From: Megalobrama amblycephala
Lineage: Eukaryota; Chordata; Actinopteri; Cypriniformes; Xenocyprididae
Length of the DNA stretch: 64,000 nucleotides
Reading direction: 5' to 3'
Assembly (NCBI RefSeq): GCF_018812025.1
Contig: NC_063062.1
Coordinates: forward strand, 6,883,058 to 6,947,057
Shown here one piece after another: positions 34,337 to 45,061 of the stretch (position 1 is the first letter of the stretch; each line of letters begins with the position of its first letter). The translations under genes and the position numbers were made by a program. A model generated the notes under the pieces. The model saw only the letters and a list, made by a program, of their open reading frames with translations. It had not been told where the DNA came from and made no database searches.

Positions 34337-35149
34337 TTAAAGGATTAGTTCACTTTCAAATACAATTTTCCTGATAATTTACTCACCCCCATGTCATCCA
34401 AGATGTTTATGTCTTTCTTTCTTCAGTCGAAAAGAAATTAAGGTTTTTGATGAAAACATTCCAGGATTATTCTCCTTATAGTGGACTTCAATGGCCTCCA
34501 AACGGTTGAAGGATCAAATTTTACAGTTTCAGTGCAGCTTCATAGGACTTTAAAAGATACCAGATGAGGAATAAGGGTCTTATCTAGTGACATGATCTGT
34601 CATTTTCGAAAAAAAATGTAAATGTATATGCTTTATATAAACAAATGATCGCCTTCCAAGTGATTCCGTGATTTTCGTATTCTTCAATTCTTCTTCGTAT
34701 GTCCTACCTTTTCCTATTCTACTTATGGAACGAATGCGACGCCAGTTCCGTTCGTTCCGTGAGTAGAATAGGGAAGGTGTAGGACATACAGCGTAAGCTT
34801 TTTGAAGAATATGGAAAGCGGAAGCACGTGCAGTGCGATCATTTGTGTTTATAAAGCATATACATTTGTATTTTTGTAGAAAATGGCCAATCGTTTCGCT
34901 AGATAAGACCCTTATTCCTCCTCTGGTATCGTTTAAAGCCCTTTGAAGCTGCACTGAAACTGACATTTGGACCTTCAGCCGTTTGGAGGCCACTGAAGTC
35001 CACTATAAGGAGAATAATCCTGGAATGTTTTCATCAAAAACCTTAATTTCTTTTCGACTGAAAAAAGAAAGACATGAACATCCTGGATGACATGGGGTTG
35101 TGAGTAAATTATCTGGAAAATTGTATTTGAAAGTGGACTAATCTTTTAA
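34337..35149. mobile_element. Complete palindromic TTAA element (ATTAGTTCACTTTC ends), copy 1
   Basis: 813 bp with ends TTAAAGGATTAGTTCACTTT and AAAGTGGACTAATCTTTTAA. The inverted arms (34337-34740 and 34745-35149) share 'ATGTCATCCAAGATG', 'GATGAAAACATTCCAGGATT', 'GCCTCCAAACGGTTGAAGG', 'GAGGAATAAGGGTCTTATCT' and 'ATCGCCTTCCAAGTGATTC'. The core is an inverted TCCGTTCGTTCCGTGAG. The 137-codon minus-strand frame at 34580-34993 is produced by the palindrome and is not a gene. Non-autonomous. Confidence 0.88.
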
Positions 35150-35370
35150 AGCTAAGTTTAATACTTCATTCCATCATCAGATGCCCTTTAAATTAATCAA
35201 GTGATTTTTTCAGGTATAGTTACTACATAAACAGGAATGGGTGCCACATGTCCGGGTCTCATTTCATCCTAAAGGTTATTTAATACACATGATAAGTTAT
35301 TTAAGATGTACAAGCTTGGGAGAACACAAGCTTTTGATCGTTACTGTATTTGTAAAATAACATAAGTTAA

Positions 35371-35540
35371 TACTACGCTCTAAAAAAAAAGGCTGAGTTG
35401 TATCAACCCAAATTTGGTCAAAAATAGACAAATCCAACTGTTGGGTTCAATTTTTCAATTATAATTTTAACACAGTGGTTGGGTTTGTCCATATTTGACC
35501 CAATTTTGGGTTGAAAGAACCCAACATTTTTTAGAGTGTA
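35371..35540. mobile_element. Short MITE with CTCTAAAAAA ends
   Basis: TACTACGCTCTAAAAAAAAA on the left and ACATTTTTTAGAGTGTA on the right are inverted. Inside are GGGTT/AACCC motifs arranged as short inverted units (CCCAACATT, TTGGGTTGAAAG). It belongs to the TACACTCTAAAAA-type MITEs of fish. Confidence 0.6.
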
Positions 35541-35984
35541 CAGTGCATTGGTATTAAGTCAACAAATAATTTAGATAGTGGATTATATGGTAAGAAGATT
35601 GGAAGAAATGTAAAACCTTGTAAATGTAAAACCTTGTACTCGCATATTGATTTTGATAGAATGTGCATCCAATAACTTTGCATATGACCTAAAAAAATAT
35701 ATGCACAGTAAGCATTAATACTTTTTTTTGTTTGTTTAAAAATTACTGTATTGCTTGCTTAAAATGGACCAAAATGTATTTTGGAAATTAACATTTATTA
35801 ATATGTTTAATAAATTAACATTTATTAATAAGTTTAATTAATAATAATTAAACAACAAACATTTATTAAATTGCTTATTAATGAATATTATTAATAATAA
35901 AATAATATTGTTGCCTCTAGTAATTATGTGTCTGATTTTTAATTTCCAACCTATTTTGGGTTCATTTTAAGCCAGCTGTATAGT

Positions 35985-36135
35985 CATTTCCAAGCAATAG
36001 TTGGGTCAAATAACACTGCCCAGCACACTGGGCAAACATTTGACCCAACCACTGGGTTAAAACAACCCAATCACTGGGTTTGTCAATTTTAAACCCAACT
36101 TGGGTTGTTTTTAACCCAGCATTTTGGGTAAAATG
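35985..36135. repeat. Cluster of GGGTT/AACCC inverted repeats
   Basis: AACCCAATCACTGGGTTTGT and GTTGTTTTTAACCCAGCATT illustrate a run of about ten AACCC or GGGTT motifs in both orientations. It resembles the interior of the preceding MITE group and is probably a diverged copy with lost ends. Confidence 0.5.
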
Positions 36136-37587
36136 TCACATTATACACAATATATTTAATCTATTATCTGTGATCATATCCAAACACTGTACGTGTAGTT
36201 GCTCTAAGCAATCAAATCCCTGCTGTTAAAACTGTCATTAATAACTTACACAACAGAACTTGTCATTTTGAACTTGGATCACATCTATAACCTCATTCAA
36301 AGCCCTCAGTGTCTCTTACAGCAGTATTGGCGAGCATTTACCTAATCCTCTGACCACACTGCGACCGTGTGTTTGAGATGGAATAATCTTGTGGTTCCAC
36401 ACCAGGCCTTGGTTTAACTCCCTACTTAAGACGTGCTAAAATCTGCAGCAGCAACTGTTGATTTCACAGCCGTTCAAATGCCCGCAGGGATTCATTTCAG
36501 GCTGGTCAAATGGCTCCTTAAATCAGTCCGGTCATATTAAATTACATGGTTAGATTGCTTCATTATCCTGGTTTTAACATTGAGCTGTTTGTGAACAACG
36601 GCTGCCTGTTCGTTTGACGCTTATGCTGTTACGCTGCTGCTAAAAGCATTAGGTTAATACTCAAGTCACACATTAACGTTCGATTGACTGGTTTTTGTGG
36701 TGCTGTTGCTGATATTGTGCATGGCAATAAGTGCGCTGACAGAAAAGGAAAGTGAGATACAAAAGAAAGCATTGCTGGACAGTATAGTGCTGATAAATGC
36801 ACAAATCAGTCATCAAAGTCCATGATATAATCACACATGATGTTGTTAATCAGAGCTCATAGGATAGCTCTTTCCACCTCACCCTACAAACCTGTCATAA
36901 TCGAGACTGAGCCCCAGTGTGGATCATTAATGCTTAACATGCAGAAGTTTTAAGGCTGAATGAAGTGACAGGGTTCTGAGGTGAGTTTGAACAATGGCTG
37001 CCCTGGAGAGGGAAATGATCTGGACTGGAGGTCACGCTCGCACACCTGCTTTAGGTGGGCATGCTGGTGTTTCAGAGACCCTGGAGTGTGAAAATAGTCT
37101 CATTCCAAGCTTATCTCACAGAAAACCTGACTTTATTGGTGTAGTTCATGACTGGATATGTAAGCACAGTCTGTGAGAGCTCTAGCTAGAAGACCATTAG
37201 CATGACAAATGCCCTCATAAGATGCCAATGCATTTACCTCTAAGGTTACAAAATATCACTGGTTTTACTAATTTGGACTGAAATTGTTGGGGTTCAGATG
37301 GCTGAAATTTATGGTCTCATTCTAGAAATATTTAAATGGCACAAAGCATAAAAAAAACAAAAAAAAACCCAAAGAATTAAAAATAAAAAAGATGAAGTGC
37401 AGAACAGAGTTCATCCTACATACAGTTAATTTATTACACATTTAACTTTGCTGTCTGAGACTGCAGTACAATTAGAAAAGCATCCATATTCAAGATATAA
37501 TATAGCAGATCATTAGAGCTGTATACAGTGCTTCTATTTTGCAGTTTTCTAATTTGATATGGTCTGTGGTTTCAGACCTCTTTTTGA
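36136..37587. other. No gene recognised
   Basis: Repeat-poor. A 60-codon frame opens at 36994 with a favourable context (AACAATGGCTG), but it has no family, no splice support and no partner exon. Nothing else is assigned. Confidence 0.4.
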
Positions 37588-37680
37588 AAGAAATGAATCC
37601 TTTTATTTAGCAAAGACGCATTAAACTGATAACTGTATGCGATAGTTACAAAAGATTTCTATTACAAATAAATGCTGTTT

Positions 37681-38536
37681 TTAAAGGTGCCCTAGATTAT
37701 GTTTTTAAAAGATGTAATATAAGTCTAAGGTGTCCCCTGAATGTGTCTGTGAAGTTTCAGCTCAAAATACCCCATAGATTTTTTTTTATACATTTTTTTA
37801 ACTGCCTATTTTGGGGCATCATTATAAACGCGCCAATTTTATGCTGCGGCCCCTTTAAATCCCGTGCGCTCCGCCCACAGAGCTCGCGCTTGCCTTAAAC
37901 AGTGCCTTAACAAAGTTTACACAGCTAATATAACCCTCAAAATGGATCTTTACAAAGTGTTCGTCATGTATGCGGCATGCATGCGTCGGATTATGTGAGT
38001 ATTGTATACTGTTATATTGTTTACTTCTGATTTTGAATGAGTTTGATAGTGCTCCGTGGCTAACGGCTAATGCTACACTGTTGGAGAAATTTATAAAGAA
38101 TGAAGTTGTGTTTATGCATTATACAGACTGCAAGTGTTTAAAAATGAAAATAGCAACGCTCTCGCTCTCTTGTAACTTTAACCACATTTAACAGTACATT
38201 AGCAACATGCTAACGAAACATTTAGAAAGACAGTTTACAAATATCACTAAAAATATCATGTTATCATGGATCATGTCAGTTATTATTGCTCCATCTGCCA
38301 TTTTTCGCTTGCTTACCTAGTCTGATGATTTGGTTGTGCACATCCAGACGTTAATACTGGCTGCCCTTGTGTAATGCCTTTTATAATGTTGGAAACGTGG
38401 GCTGGCATATGCAAATATTGGGGGACGTACACCCCGACTGTTATGTAACAGTCGGTGTTATGTTGAGATTCGCCTGTTCTTCGGAGGTCTTTTAAACAAA
38501 TGAGAAAAAAAATTTTTCATTCGAGGGCACCTTTAA
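37681..38536. mobile_element. Complete TTAA element (GGTGCCCTAGA ends)
   Basis: 856 bp, ends TTAAAGGTGCCCTAGATTAT and TTCGAGGGCACCTTTAA. It shares 'GTCTAAGGTGTCCCCTGAAT' and 'AGCTCAAAATACCCCATAGA' with 16805-17097 and 59893-59970. It has a CpG-rich core near 37,830-37,900 (CGCTCCGCCCACAGAGCTCG) and a short ATG-initiated open run (ATGGATCTTTAC...) with a possible GTGAGT donor at 37994, which may be the first exon of a parental element. The flanking TTAA belongs to the host repeat. Confidence 0.87.
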
Positions 38537-38613
38537 CTTTCTCTTCATCAATGAACACTGAAAATATTTCTGTGGAATTAATATTTCTGTGAAATCTGGT
38601 TTCCACAAAACTA

Positions 38614-39208
38614 TTAAAGTCCCTGTAAAGTCAATTCTGAGAATTCTTTCTAAACGCTTTATAAATGTTACAAATGTATTGCTGAAACACATTACAAAGA
38701 CTGTGAATTGTGTAATGCTTAATTGTGAAGTTAGAGCGTTAAACAGTTTTTCACCAAGTCTCTGCTCAGGATTTTTTGGGCGGAGCTAAAACGGGGGTCT
38801 GATGACGCACTTGGACCCCCGAGCATAGCCCCTCCCCTAACACGATATAACTGTCGATGACGCACCGGGCGTGGCCCCGCCCCTAACGCTACTGCGGTTC
38901 ACTCGCTCAATCTCGAGTGTCATTACAGTTATACAATAATGTTATACAATAATGCCTTCGTCACGCAAATGCATATTACATGGTTGTTATAATATACAAT
39001 ATGCTCGGTCTCCTTATTTAAATTTCCTAAATCAATGATATGAAGGATTCTAAAGTGCTCGTTCTACACCGGATAATTTTACAAACTTTCATCAGACAGC
39101 TGGGATTCACAGATAATCCGCTGTTTTTGGTGAATGTGACTGAACAGACCTCAGAACAGACCTCAAACTCAGAACACATACTTTAAAATGACTTTACAGG
39201 GATTTTAA
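38614..39208. mobile_element. Complete TTAA element (AGTCCCTGTAAAGTCA ends)
   Basis: 595 bp with ends TTAAAGTCCCTGTAAAGTCA and TGACTTTACAGGGATTTTAA. Inside is a CpG-rich core (GGCGTGGCCCCGCCCCTAAC and inverted relatives). Non-coding. It interrupts the same host repeat as 37681-38536, 77 bp away, at an ATTAAG site of the host. Confidence 0.87.
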
Positions 39209-39334
39209 GCAGTGCAACTGTTTTTAACATTTAAAAATAATAAGACATGTTTTTCTGAGCACCAAGCATCATGTGAGTAATGGTGCTGTAAATTCAGCTC
39301 TGTCTTCACAGGAATAAATTATATTTTAAAATAA

Positions 39335-39829
39335 ACTGATCAGGCATAACATTATGACCACCTTCCTAATATTGAGTTGGTCCCCCTTTTGCTGCCAATA
39401 CAGCCCTGACCCGTTGAGGCATGGACTCCACTAGACCCCTGAAGGTGTGCTGTGGTATCTGGCCACATATGTTAGCAGCAGATCATTTAAGTCCCTGTAA
39501 GTTGCGAGGTGGAGCCTCCATGGATTGGACTTGTTTGTTCAGCACATCTCACACATGCTCGATTGGACTGAGATCTGGGAATCTGGAGTCCAAGTCAACA
39601 CCTCAAACTCGATGTGCTCCTCAAACCATTCCTGAACCGTTTTTGCTTTGTGGCATAACGCATTATCCTGCTGAAAGACGCCACAGCCACCAGAGAATAC
39701 CGTTTCCATGAAAGGGTGTACATAGTCTGCAACAATGCTTAGGTAGGTGGTACGTGTCAAAGTAACATCCATATGAATGGCAGGACCCAAGGTTTCCCAG
39801 AAGAACATTGCCCAAAGCATCACACATCA
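39335..39829 (-). mobile_element. Truncated Tc1-like transposon, 3' part
   Basis: The plus-strand left border GATCAGGCATAACATTATGA is the terminal repeat of a Tc1-type family widespread in fish. From there the minus strand reads the C-terminal half of its transposase. The copy ends abruptly at about 39829, followed by (CAA)n and an A-run, so the 5' half and second inverted repeat are gone. Confidence 0.82.
39539..39823 (-). pseudogene. Tc1-type transposase C-terminal fragment
   Basis: About 94 codons remain open. They include WETLGPAIHMDVTLTRTTYL and the second catalytic aspartate in FQQDNALCHKAKTVQEW. The usual DLNPIEHLW motif with the third acidic residue is destroyed by a frame change (reads LTWTPDSQISVQSS) near 39,580. 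The N-terminal DNA-binding region is missing, so it is inactive. Confidence 0.85.
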
Positions 39830-41046
39830 CCTTTTCACAACAACAACAAAAAAAAAAAACTTCAGAGCAAAAGCACCACGACTATATGAAGCTTAAGCAC
39901 ATTTATGGCCATTCAGCCCCTGTGCAGCTCATGGTTTACTGGGGTTACAGTTTCTCTGCCTTCACAGTCACTAATTAAATCCACCCTTGTGTTTTTACCC
40001 CCCTAAGTTAATGGTGAAAATAAAAAACTTTATTACACTGATTAAATCCACTCAGGCTATCCTTTTGAAGTTTTATGTCATTTATAAAAAAGAAACATAA
40101 CACAAACAAAAGCTGGTGGGGACACGTTGCCATTCTATCAAAGACAAATCATAATGAACAGTGCATAAGTACACATTTTACCAATTACATTCTGAGCACA
40201 GCACAAAGGCACAGTAAACACATATGCTGATTAAAAATAAATAAACACATTTGATGATCTTGCTACGACTGGTCCTTCACATAAACAAACCTTGCCTCTT
40301 CTACTTTATCATTTAAATCAAATAACTGAAATGTCAAAGGTCTGATGTGTTTAGAAGTGGTTTTTAATGTTAAACAGTGTGTGTTTGTGTATGACTGAGG
40401 TCTGAGGACCTGTGGCAAAAAGGGGTTTATTTGAGATTTATATATATAATCTGAACATTTGTTTGGAAATGTATTATTTAGAAGTTCACGCAAGTTCACG
40501 GATTTGGAGAAAGCATGATTGTCGCTTGTGTTTTGTCTTTGTTGAACAGAAATTTGTAGTTCCGGACAAGAAATCTAATGGCTAGTAAAAGCTAGTGCCC
40601 ATATCTGCAGGCCCGCATTAGCAGCGCAGTGTTAAACATAATCTGCACCACAGAGCTGTGAAAAATCTGAGACCCTGTAAAACGAGGTGGGTTGGTCACT
40701 AAAATGGCTGTTAACAACCTGCAAGCTTGCATGTTATGGCTACCATGGGAACAAGGGACTGAGTTGTTTCTGTGCTAGTGTAGTAATTTGGTAAGTCTGG
40801 GGAAAGAAATGTTGTACGTGAGTTTAATACATCAAGAAATGAAGTGTAAAAGGAAAAAAAAAAGTAAACTGACTCCTTTTAGGAGTTTAAGAATATAGCG
40901 CAGAGGATTTGTGCTGAATGTCACATAGGCTTTATTTAGGGAGCAGGTATATCCAGTCATCATTTCTGACCTGTATGATGACAATTTTAAAGGAAGATTA
41001 ACTGTCAGAACTCATATCACATCTCAATTCATCACAATTGACATGT

Positions 41047-41049
<3 letters not shown>
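39830..41049. other. No gene recognised
   Basis: Unique-looking DNA; an A-run lies at 39,848 next to the Tc1 truncation. No exon signals found. Confidence 0.45.
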
Positions 41050-41136
<87 letters not shown>

Positions 41137-41162
41137 AGGTTTTTTTTTTTTTTTTTTTTTTT
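41050..41162. repeat. (TA)n followed by long T-runs
   Basis: About 25 TA units (41050-41099), then T-runs broken by GAGG near 41137. The T-rich part is the reversed A-rich tail of the adjacent minus-strand SINE. Opposed open frames here encode FFFF/KKKK and YIYI and are artefacts. Confidence 0.9.
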
Positions 41163-41335
41163 GAGTTTTTGAGTTTTTGCATTTATTATGATAGTACAGT
41201 AAGCAGACAGGAAGCGAAGTGGGAGAGAGAGGGGTGGACAGGATCTCAGGTCCCCCGAAGCGCAATGGCGCTATATATCGGTGTGCTGCCCACAAGGCTA
41301 TCTGCGCCAATGCATCACAATTTTTTATGTAAACT
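41163..41335 (-). mobile_element. tRNA-derived SINE, minus strand
   Basis: Read on the minus strand it has an A-box-like GATAGCCTTGTGGGCAGCAC, then ATATAGCGCCATTGCG, a body with CCTCTCTCTCCCACTTCGCT and TTACTGTACTATCATAATAA, and an A-rich tail with AAAAACTC units. The B box that normally follows (GTTCGAGTCCC) is deleted at GGGGGACCTGAG. The tRNA-like head and tail order is typical of fish SINEs. Without the B box it should be silent. Confidence 0.7.
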
Positions 41336-41386
41336 CTTGGCTGGACCAGTGAGAAAAAATATGTACAGCCAACCACATTAATTTAT

Positions 41387-42140
41387 TTAAAGGATTAGTT
41401 CACTTTCAAATAAAATTTTCCTGATAATTTACTCACCACCATGTCATCCAAGATGTCCATGTCCTTCTTACTCAAAAAGAAATGAAGGTTTTTGATGAAA
41501 ACATTCCAGGATTATTCTCCTTATAGTGGACTTCAATGGCCTCCAAACGGTTGAAGGTCAAAATTTCAGTTTCAGTGCAGCTTCAAAGGGCTTTAAACGA
41601 TACCAGATGAGGAATAAGGGTCTTATCTAGTGAAATGATTGGTCATTTTCAAAAAAATGTAAATGTATATGCTTTATATAAACAAATGATCGCCTTCCAA
41701 GTGATTCTGCCAAAACCGCACTTTTGTATTCTTCAAAAAGCTTACGCTGTATGTCCTACCTTTTCCTATTCTACTTACGGAAAAAATGGAACTGGCGCTG
41801 CATTCGTTCCGTGAGTGCGGTTTTGGCGGAACCACTTGGAAGGCGATCATTTGTTTATATAAAGCATATACATTTACACTATACATTTTCACTAGATAAG
41901 ACCCTTATTCCTCATCTGGTAACATTTAAAGCCCTTTGAAGCTGCACTGAAACTGTAATTTTGACCTTCAACCGTTTGGAGGCCAATGAAGTCCACTATA
42001 TGGAGAAAAATCCTGGAATGTTTTCATCAAAAACCTTCATTTCTTTTCGACTGAAGAAAGAAGGACATGGACATCTTGGATGACATGGGGGTGAGTAAAT
42101 TATCAGGAAAATTTTATTTGAAAGTGAACTAATACCTTAA
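41387..42140. mobile_element. Complete palindromic TTAA element (ATTAGTTCACTTTC ends), copy 2
   Basis: 754 bp, ends TTAAAGGATTAGTTCACTTT and GAAAGTGAACTAATACCTTAA. It matches 34337-35149 across both arms, with a different, shorter core around TGCGGTTTTGGCGG. Its closing TTAA (42137-42140) is at the same time the opening TTAA of the next element. Confidence 0.88.
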
Positions 42141-42302
42141 AAGGACCTATTATGCTTTTTTTTTTTTTTACATTTTCAACTTTCTTTACTGTGTAGTGTT
42201 GCTGTTTAAACATGAAAATGTCTACAAAATTACGAAGCACACAGCCCACTCCATATTGAGTTTTTTTCCAGGAACATACACCACAATATTACTCATTTAA
42301 AT

Positions 42303-42361
<59 letters not shown>

Positions 42362-43052
42362 AAAAGAAAGAAAGAAAGGGAGGCCTGGTTGAGTTGGGTT
42401 AGTAGTGTGTTGCCACCATGTCCAAGAGATTGTTTTTTCCACCCTTCCTATGGCGGACAAACTTAGGAAACAGTGGTTAAAATGTATTTTTAACAGTTTC
42501 TAAACTGTACAATCCCAAAGTTTCTCTGTGTATTACACATACAACAACACTGCATCTGAAATGTATAGGAGAATTACAAAATTAAAACATACCAAGTCCT
42601 GTTCAATTTGTGCTTGCAAAGGTATTTTGTATTGTTAGTGTTTACACCTGAAGCTGAAACTCACAGTTATGGTAAGGGGCGTGACATTTCTGAAACACGC
42701 TCAAAGTGGTCGACCAATCACAACACACTGATCCAGCTGACCAATCAGATCACATTTCGCTTTACGGAAGGAGGGGCTTCATTGAGACAGGAAGAACAAG
42801 AAGAAACTAAAAAAGAATCATTATCCAACTATGGTCACATGTTTGTTGAACTCTGTTGGTAAACTATGACAACCATAGTTGCTTTTAGGAAACGCACTCT
42901 CTGAGCATTAATGACTGGGAAGAGAGGTGCTGCAACAATGTTAAATATGTAAAAAAGAGAAAATAAAGAAAGGTGTTTTTTAAACATTCAAACATGAAAA
43001 CCCCCAATACAAAATCAAGACTTTATAAAAGGGTATTCTATGGCCTCTTTAA
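42137..43052. mobile_element. Complete TTAA element (CCTATTATGC ends) with (AAAG)n
   Basis: 916 bp. It opens TTAAAAGGACCTATTATGC and closes GGGTATTCTATGGCCTCTTTAA in inverted form. It contains a CpG core with 'AAACACGCTCAAAGTGGTCG' and 'CGGAAGGAGGGGCTTCAT' as in 10505-10936. An (AAAG)n microsatellite sits at 42303-42378 where the 10.5-kb copy has an A-run, so an A-rich spot in the ancestor seeded both. Non-coding; the frame at 42608-42862 is not recognised. Confidence 0.82.
42303..42378. repeat. (AAAG)n microsatellite
   Basis: About 18 GAAA/AAAG units with one interruption at 42361. Confidence 0.95.
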
Positions 43053-43074
43053 AAAAAATAGGGTTACAATCATG

Positions 43075-43680
43075 TGTGCCACACAAGTTCTAAAAAATAA
43101 AACGCCAAAATGTTCGCCCCCAGGTGGCTGGATGCAGTATAGCTCATAAACCCTCTCCATGTAATCGAATGGGACGTGAGATAAACTAAACAATCAAATT
43201 ACACTTCAAATAATTTTTTTACAAAGATGGTTTCTGTCGTTTTAGGCAGTTTTTATCACGCTGATGTAAATCCAAGTGTCCGTTTTTTAAAAAGTTTTGG
43301 TTTAGATAGTTATTTGATATTATAAAAACGAGGGTTTGATGTCATGATCGACAGCTTCTCTGAGCGAAGTAGTCACTGAAGCACCAACTGACTTTTTTCT
43401 GGATTTTCGGGAGGAGATTAGAGCTTTAACTTTAATTTCAACATTTCCATAACTGTTTATTTCACACCGACACAATGAGTTGTTCTGCAGTAAACTGTAC
43501 TAACCAATTCTGTGGGAGTGTGGGCGGGGCCTTGATACCATGGCTCCACTTCATGCTCACCACTGCGCAGACTCGGGTTCCAAGATGTCAGCGCCATATT
43601 TGGACATTGGCGGCTTCACTTTTCTACAATGGTAGAGAGTGAAGGTGCGTCGTCCATCTTTTTTATGGTTAGAATCAAAT
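43075..43680 (+). mobile_element. Repeat with a THAP-like coding start
   Basis: 'GTTCGCCCCCAGGTGGCTGG', 'TCGAATGGGACGTGAGATAA', 'GATGTCATGATCGACAGCTT' and 'GATGTCAGCGCCATATTTGG' are blocks I associate with a dispersed cyprinid repeat. The middle includes a short THAP-domain N-terminus (43475-43520). No terminal inverted repeats are clear, so borders are approximate. Confidence 0.45.
43475..43520 (+). pseudogene. THAP zinc-finger N-terminal fragment
   Basis: An ATG at 43475 (context ACACAATGA) opens MSCSAVNCTNQFCGS. The Cys-x(3)-Cys start followed by Asn fits the first half of a THAP C2CH zinc finger (typical start M-x-x-C-x-x-x-x-C-x-N-R). After about 15 codons it diverges into the repeat (VGGALIPW...), without the later Cys-x2-His and AVPTF-type residues. 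THAP domains are found in P-element and Kolobok transposases and in host factors. The match is short but the spacing is exact. Confidence 0.5.
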
Positions 43681-44744
43681 GGGTTAGTTACAGCATCTAC
43701 CATCAGGGGCTAACTGGACCAATGGTTGCAAAAAAGAAATATTTTTGACAATAATTTGAAATAAAGTCATTATTGACAACAGTCTCCACAGTGCAAGTCT
43801 TGATGTCCCATTCACAAACAAATTACTATGATCCAGTTCTTGTTAATGAGTCTGTCAAAAGAATGCACGACATGGCCTTCGAACTGGTTTGAATTAGCAG
43901 TTTGAATTAGCCTCAATCGCTCAATTTCACAATCGACTGAACTGCCACAAGCCATTTTTCATGTCTGATTTGAAATTAATTAATTAAAAACAATTTTGGA
44001 AGTCCTGCATAAACAGGGTTAAATGTTATTGCAAAGCCATTTTGCCACGTCAGACAAAATAGATTACATCCTCCTGCTAAACCATCTTTGAGTCATTATG
44101 TTCTGTGTATATTGTATCATTGTTTGCTGTAGAGGAAAAAGTTAAAATATCTAAATATCACCTTTTCTCTTGAGGAAAAGGAAGAATGAGTAACCCATCA
44201 TTTTCACACATGGCGTATGACAATCAGCCTGCACAAGTAAGACAGTGAACATCTGAGTCTGAGCCATCTGGACATCACTGATGTACCTTGGCAGCTGTGC
44301 TTGGATAATCACAGACCGTAAACATACAGTAGCGTATATACAAACAATAATGAGCTGTGTTAGACAGCCAAAGGACAGCTCTGAGATATGAGCGCTGTGC
44401 CTCGTCGCTACAGATGGCTTCGTCAGATCATGATGCCTTGAATCTACTTTTAGCTCCGCAAGCATCATGCAGCCAAATGGTTCACTTCATCCTACGCTTA
44501 ATGGAAAAAGCCACGGTTCTCCAGTGGAGTGAAAAATATAACATGTCATTTATATGCTCATGGTATGTGGTGTAGTAGAATATATTAAAGGCAAAACTTT
44601 TCATATATTTAAAAATTTAATAATTAGTCTATGCTTCAATTAAGGAAATTGGTTCAAATAATGTGGAGGATGTGAAATCACTAAGAAAAGCTATACTTTA
44701 AGCTAAATTATCTACTGTGTTGTAGGGGTCACCTGACAAGAATA
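43681..44744. other. No gene recognised
   Basis: Unique-looking; the opposed frames at 44151-44575 match no family. Confidence 0.45.
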
Positions 44745-44990
44745 ATTTGTCGTCATTTAGGCCTACTCACTCATGTTGTTCCAAACCTGTATGACTTTCT
44801 TACTTTCGTAACACAGAAGCAGATTGTTTAAGAATGTTCACAGTGCAAATAGTAACCAGAGGCTGTCAAGCTGGTTGGTATTTGTACAATTAAAAAAAAA
44901 AAAAGAGAAAAAAATTCAATAGTTTTGAAGCCATGCACACTTTGAAAGAGTCCAAAGACGTTTTTATCGTTTTTAAAATCTTTTTTTATT
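44745..44990. repeat. Degraded dispersed repeat (CTCACTCATGTTGTTCC block)
   Basis: 'TCATTTAGGCCTACTCACTC', 'ATGTTGTTCCAAACCTGTAT' and 'GACTTTCTTACTTTCGTAAC' correspond to the opening of a common cyprinid repeat, the same group as 650-1195. The first bases (GTTCACCC) are lost. Confidence 0.5.
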
Positions 44991-45061
44991 AGTGTGCAAA
45001 TGTGATATGAGAACTACGGTGGAAAGAGTTTTTTAACACATGCAAAACGAATGAATCTGCT

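Larger units (their letters stand above)
37588..39334. mobile_element. CCAAAAGTTTGG-family copy split by three insertions
   Basis: The host pieces are 37588-37680, 38537-38613 and 39209-39334. Read in order they give 'TTATTTAGCAAAGACGCATT', 'AAATAAATGCTG', 'CTTCATCAATGAACACTGAA', 'TCTGGTTTCCACAAAACTAT', 'AAGCAGTGCAACTG', 'ACAGGAATAAATTATATTTT', which is the order of the family as seen in 52270-52500. Two TTAA elements (37681-38536, 38614-39208) and a Tc1 fragment (from 39335) interrupt it. The rest of the host beyond the Tc1 fragment is missing. Confidence 0.8.

Noticed and set aside
34580..34993. Minus-strand open frame of 137 codons
   Set aside because: Lies wholly inside the palindromic TTAA element 34337-35149 and changes in the sister copy at 41387-42140; not under coding constraint.
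18739..36341. Shared 16-mer AGTATTGGCGAGCATT at about 18,738 and 36,326
   Set aside because: The flanks do not align; one match of this length is within chance for a 64-kb window.
36994..37176. 60-codon frame with favourable start context
   Set aside because: No homology recognised, no upstream promoter or splice signal; one such frame is expected by chance in 64 kb.
41032..41381. Opposed open frames of 112-114 codons
   Set aside because: They are (TA)n and T-run sequence read in frame (YIYI, FFFF, KKKK) plus SINE sequence; no gene.
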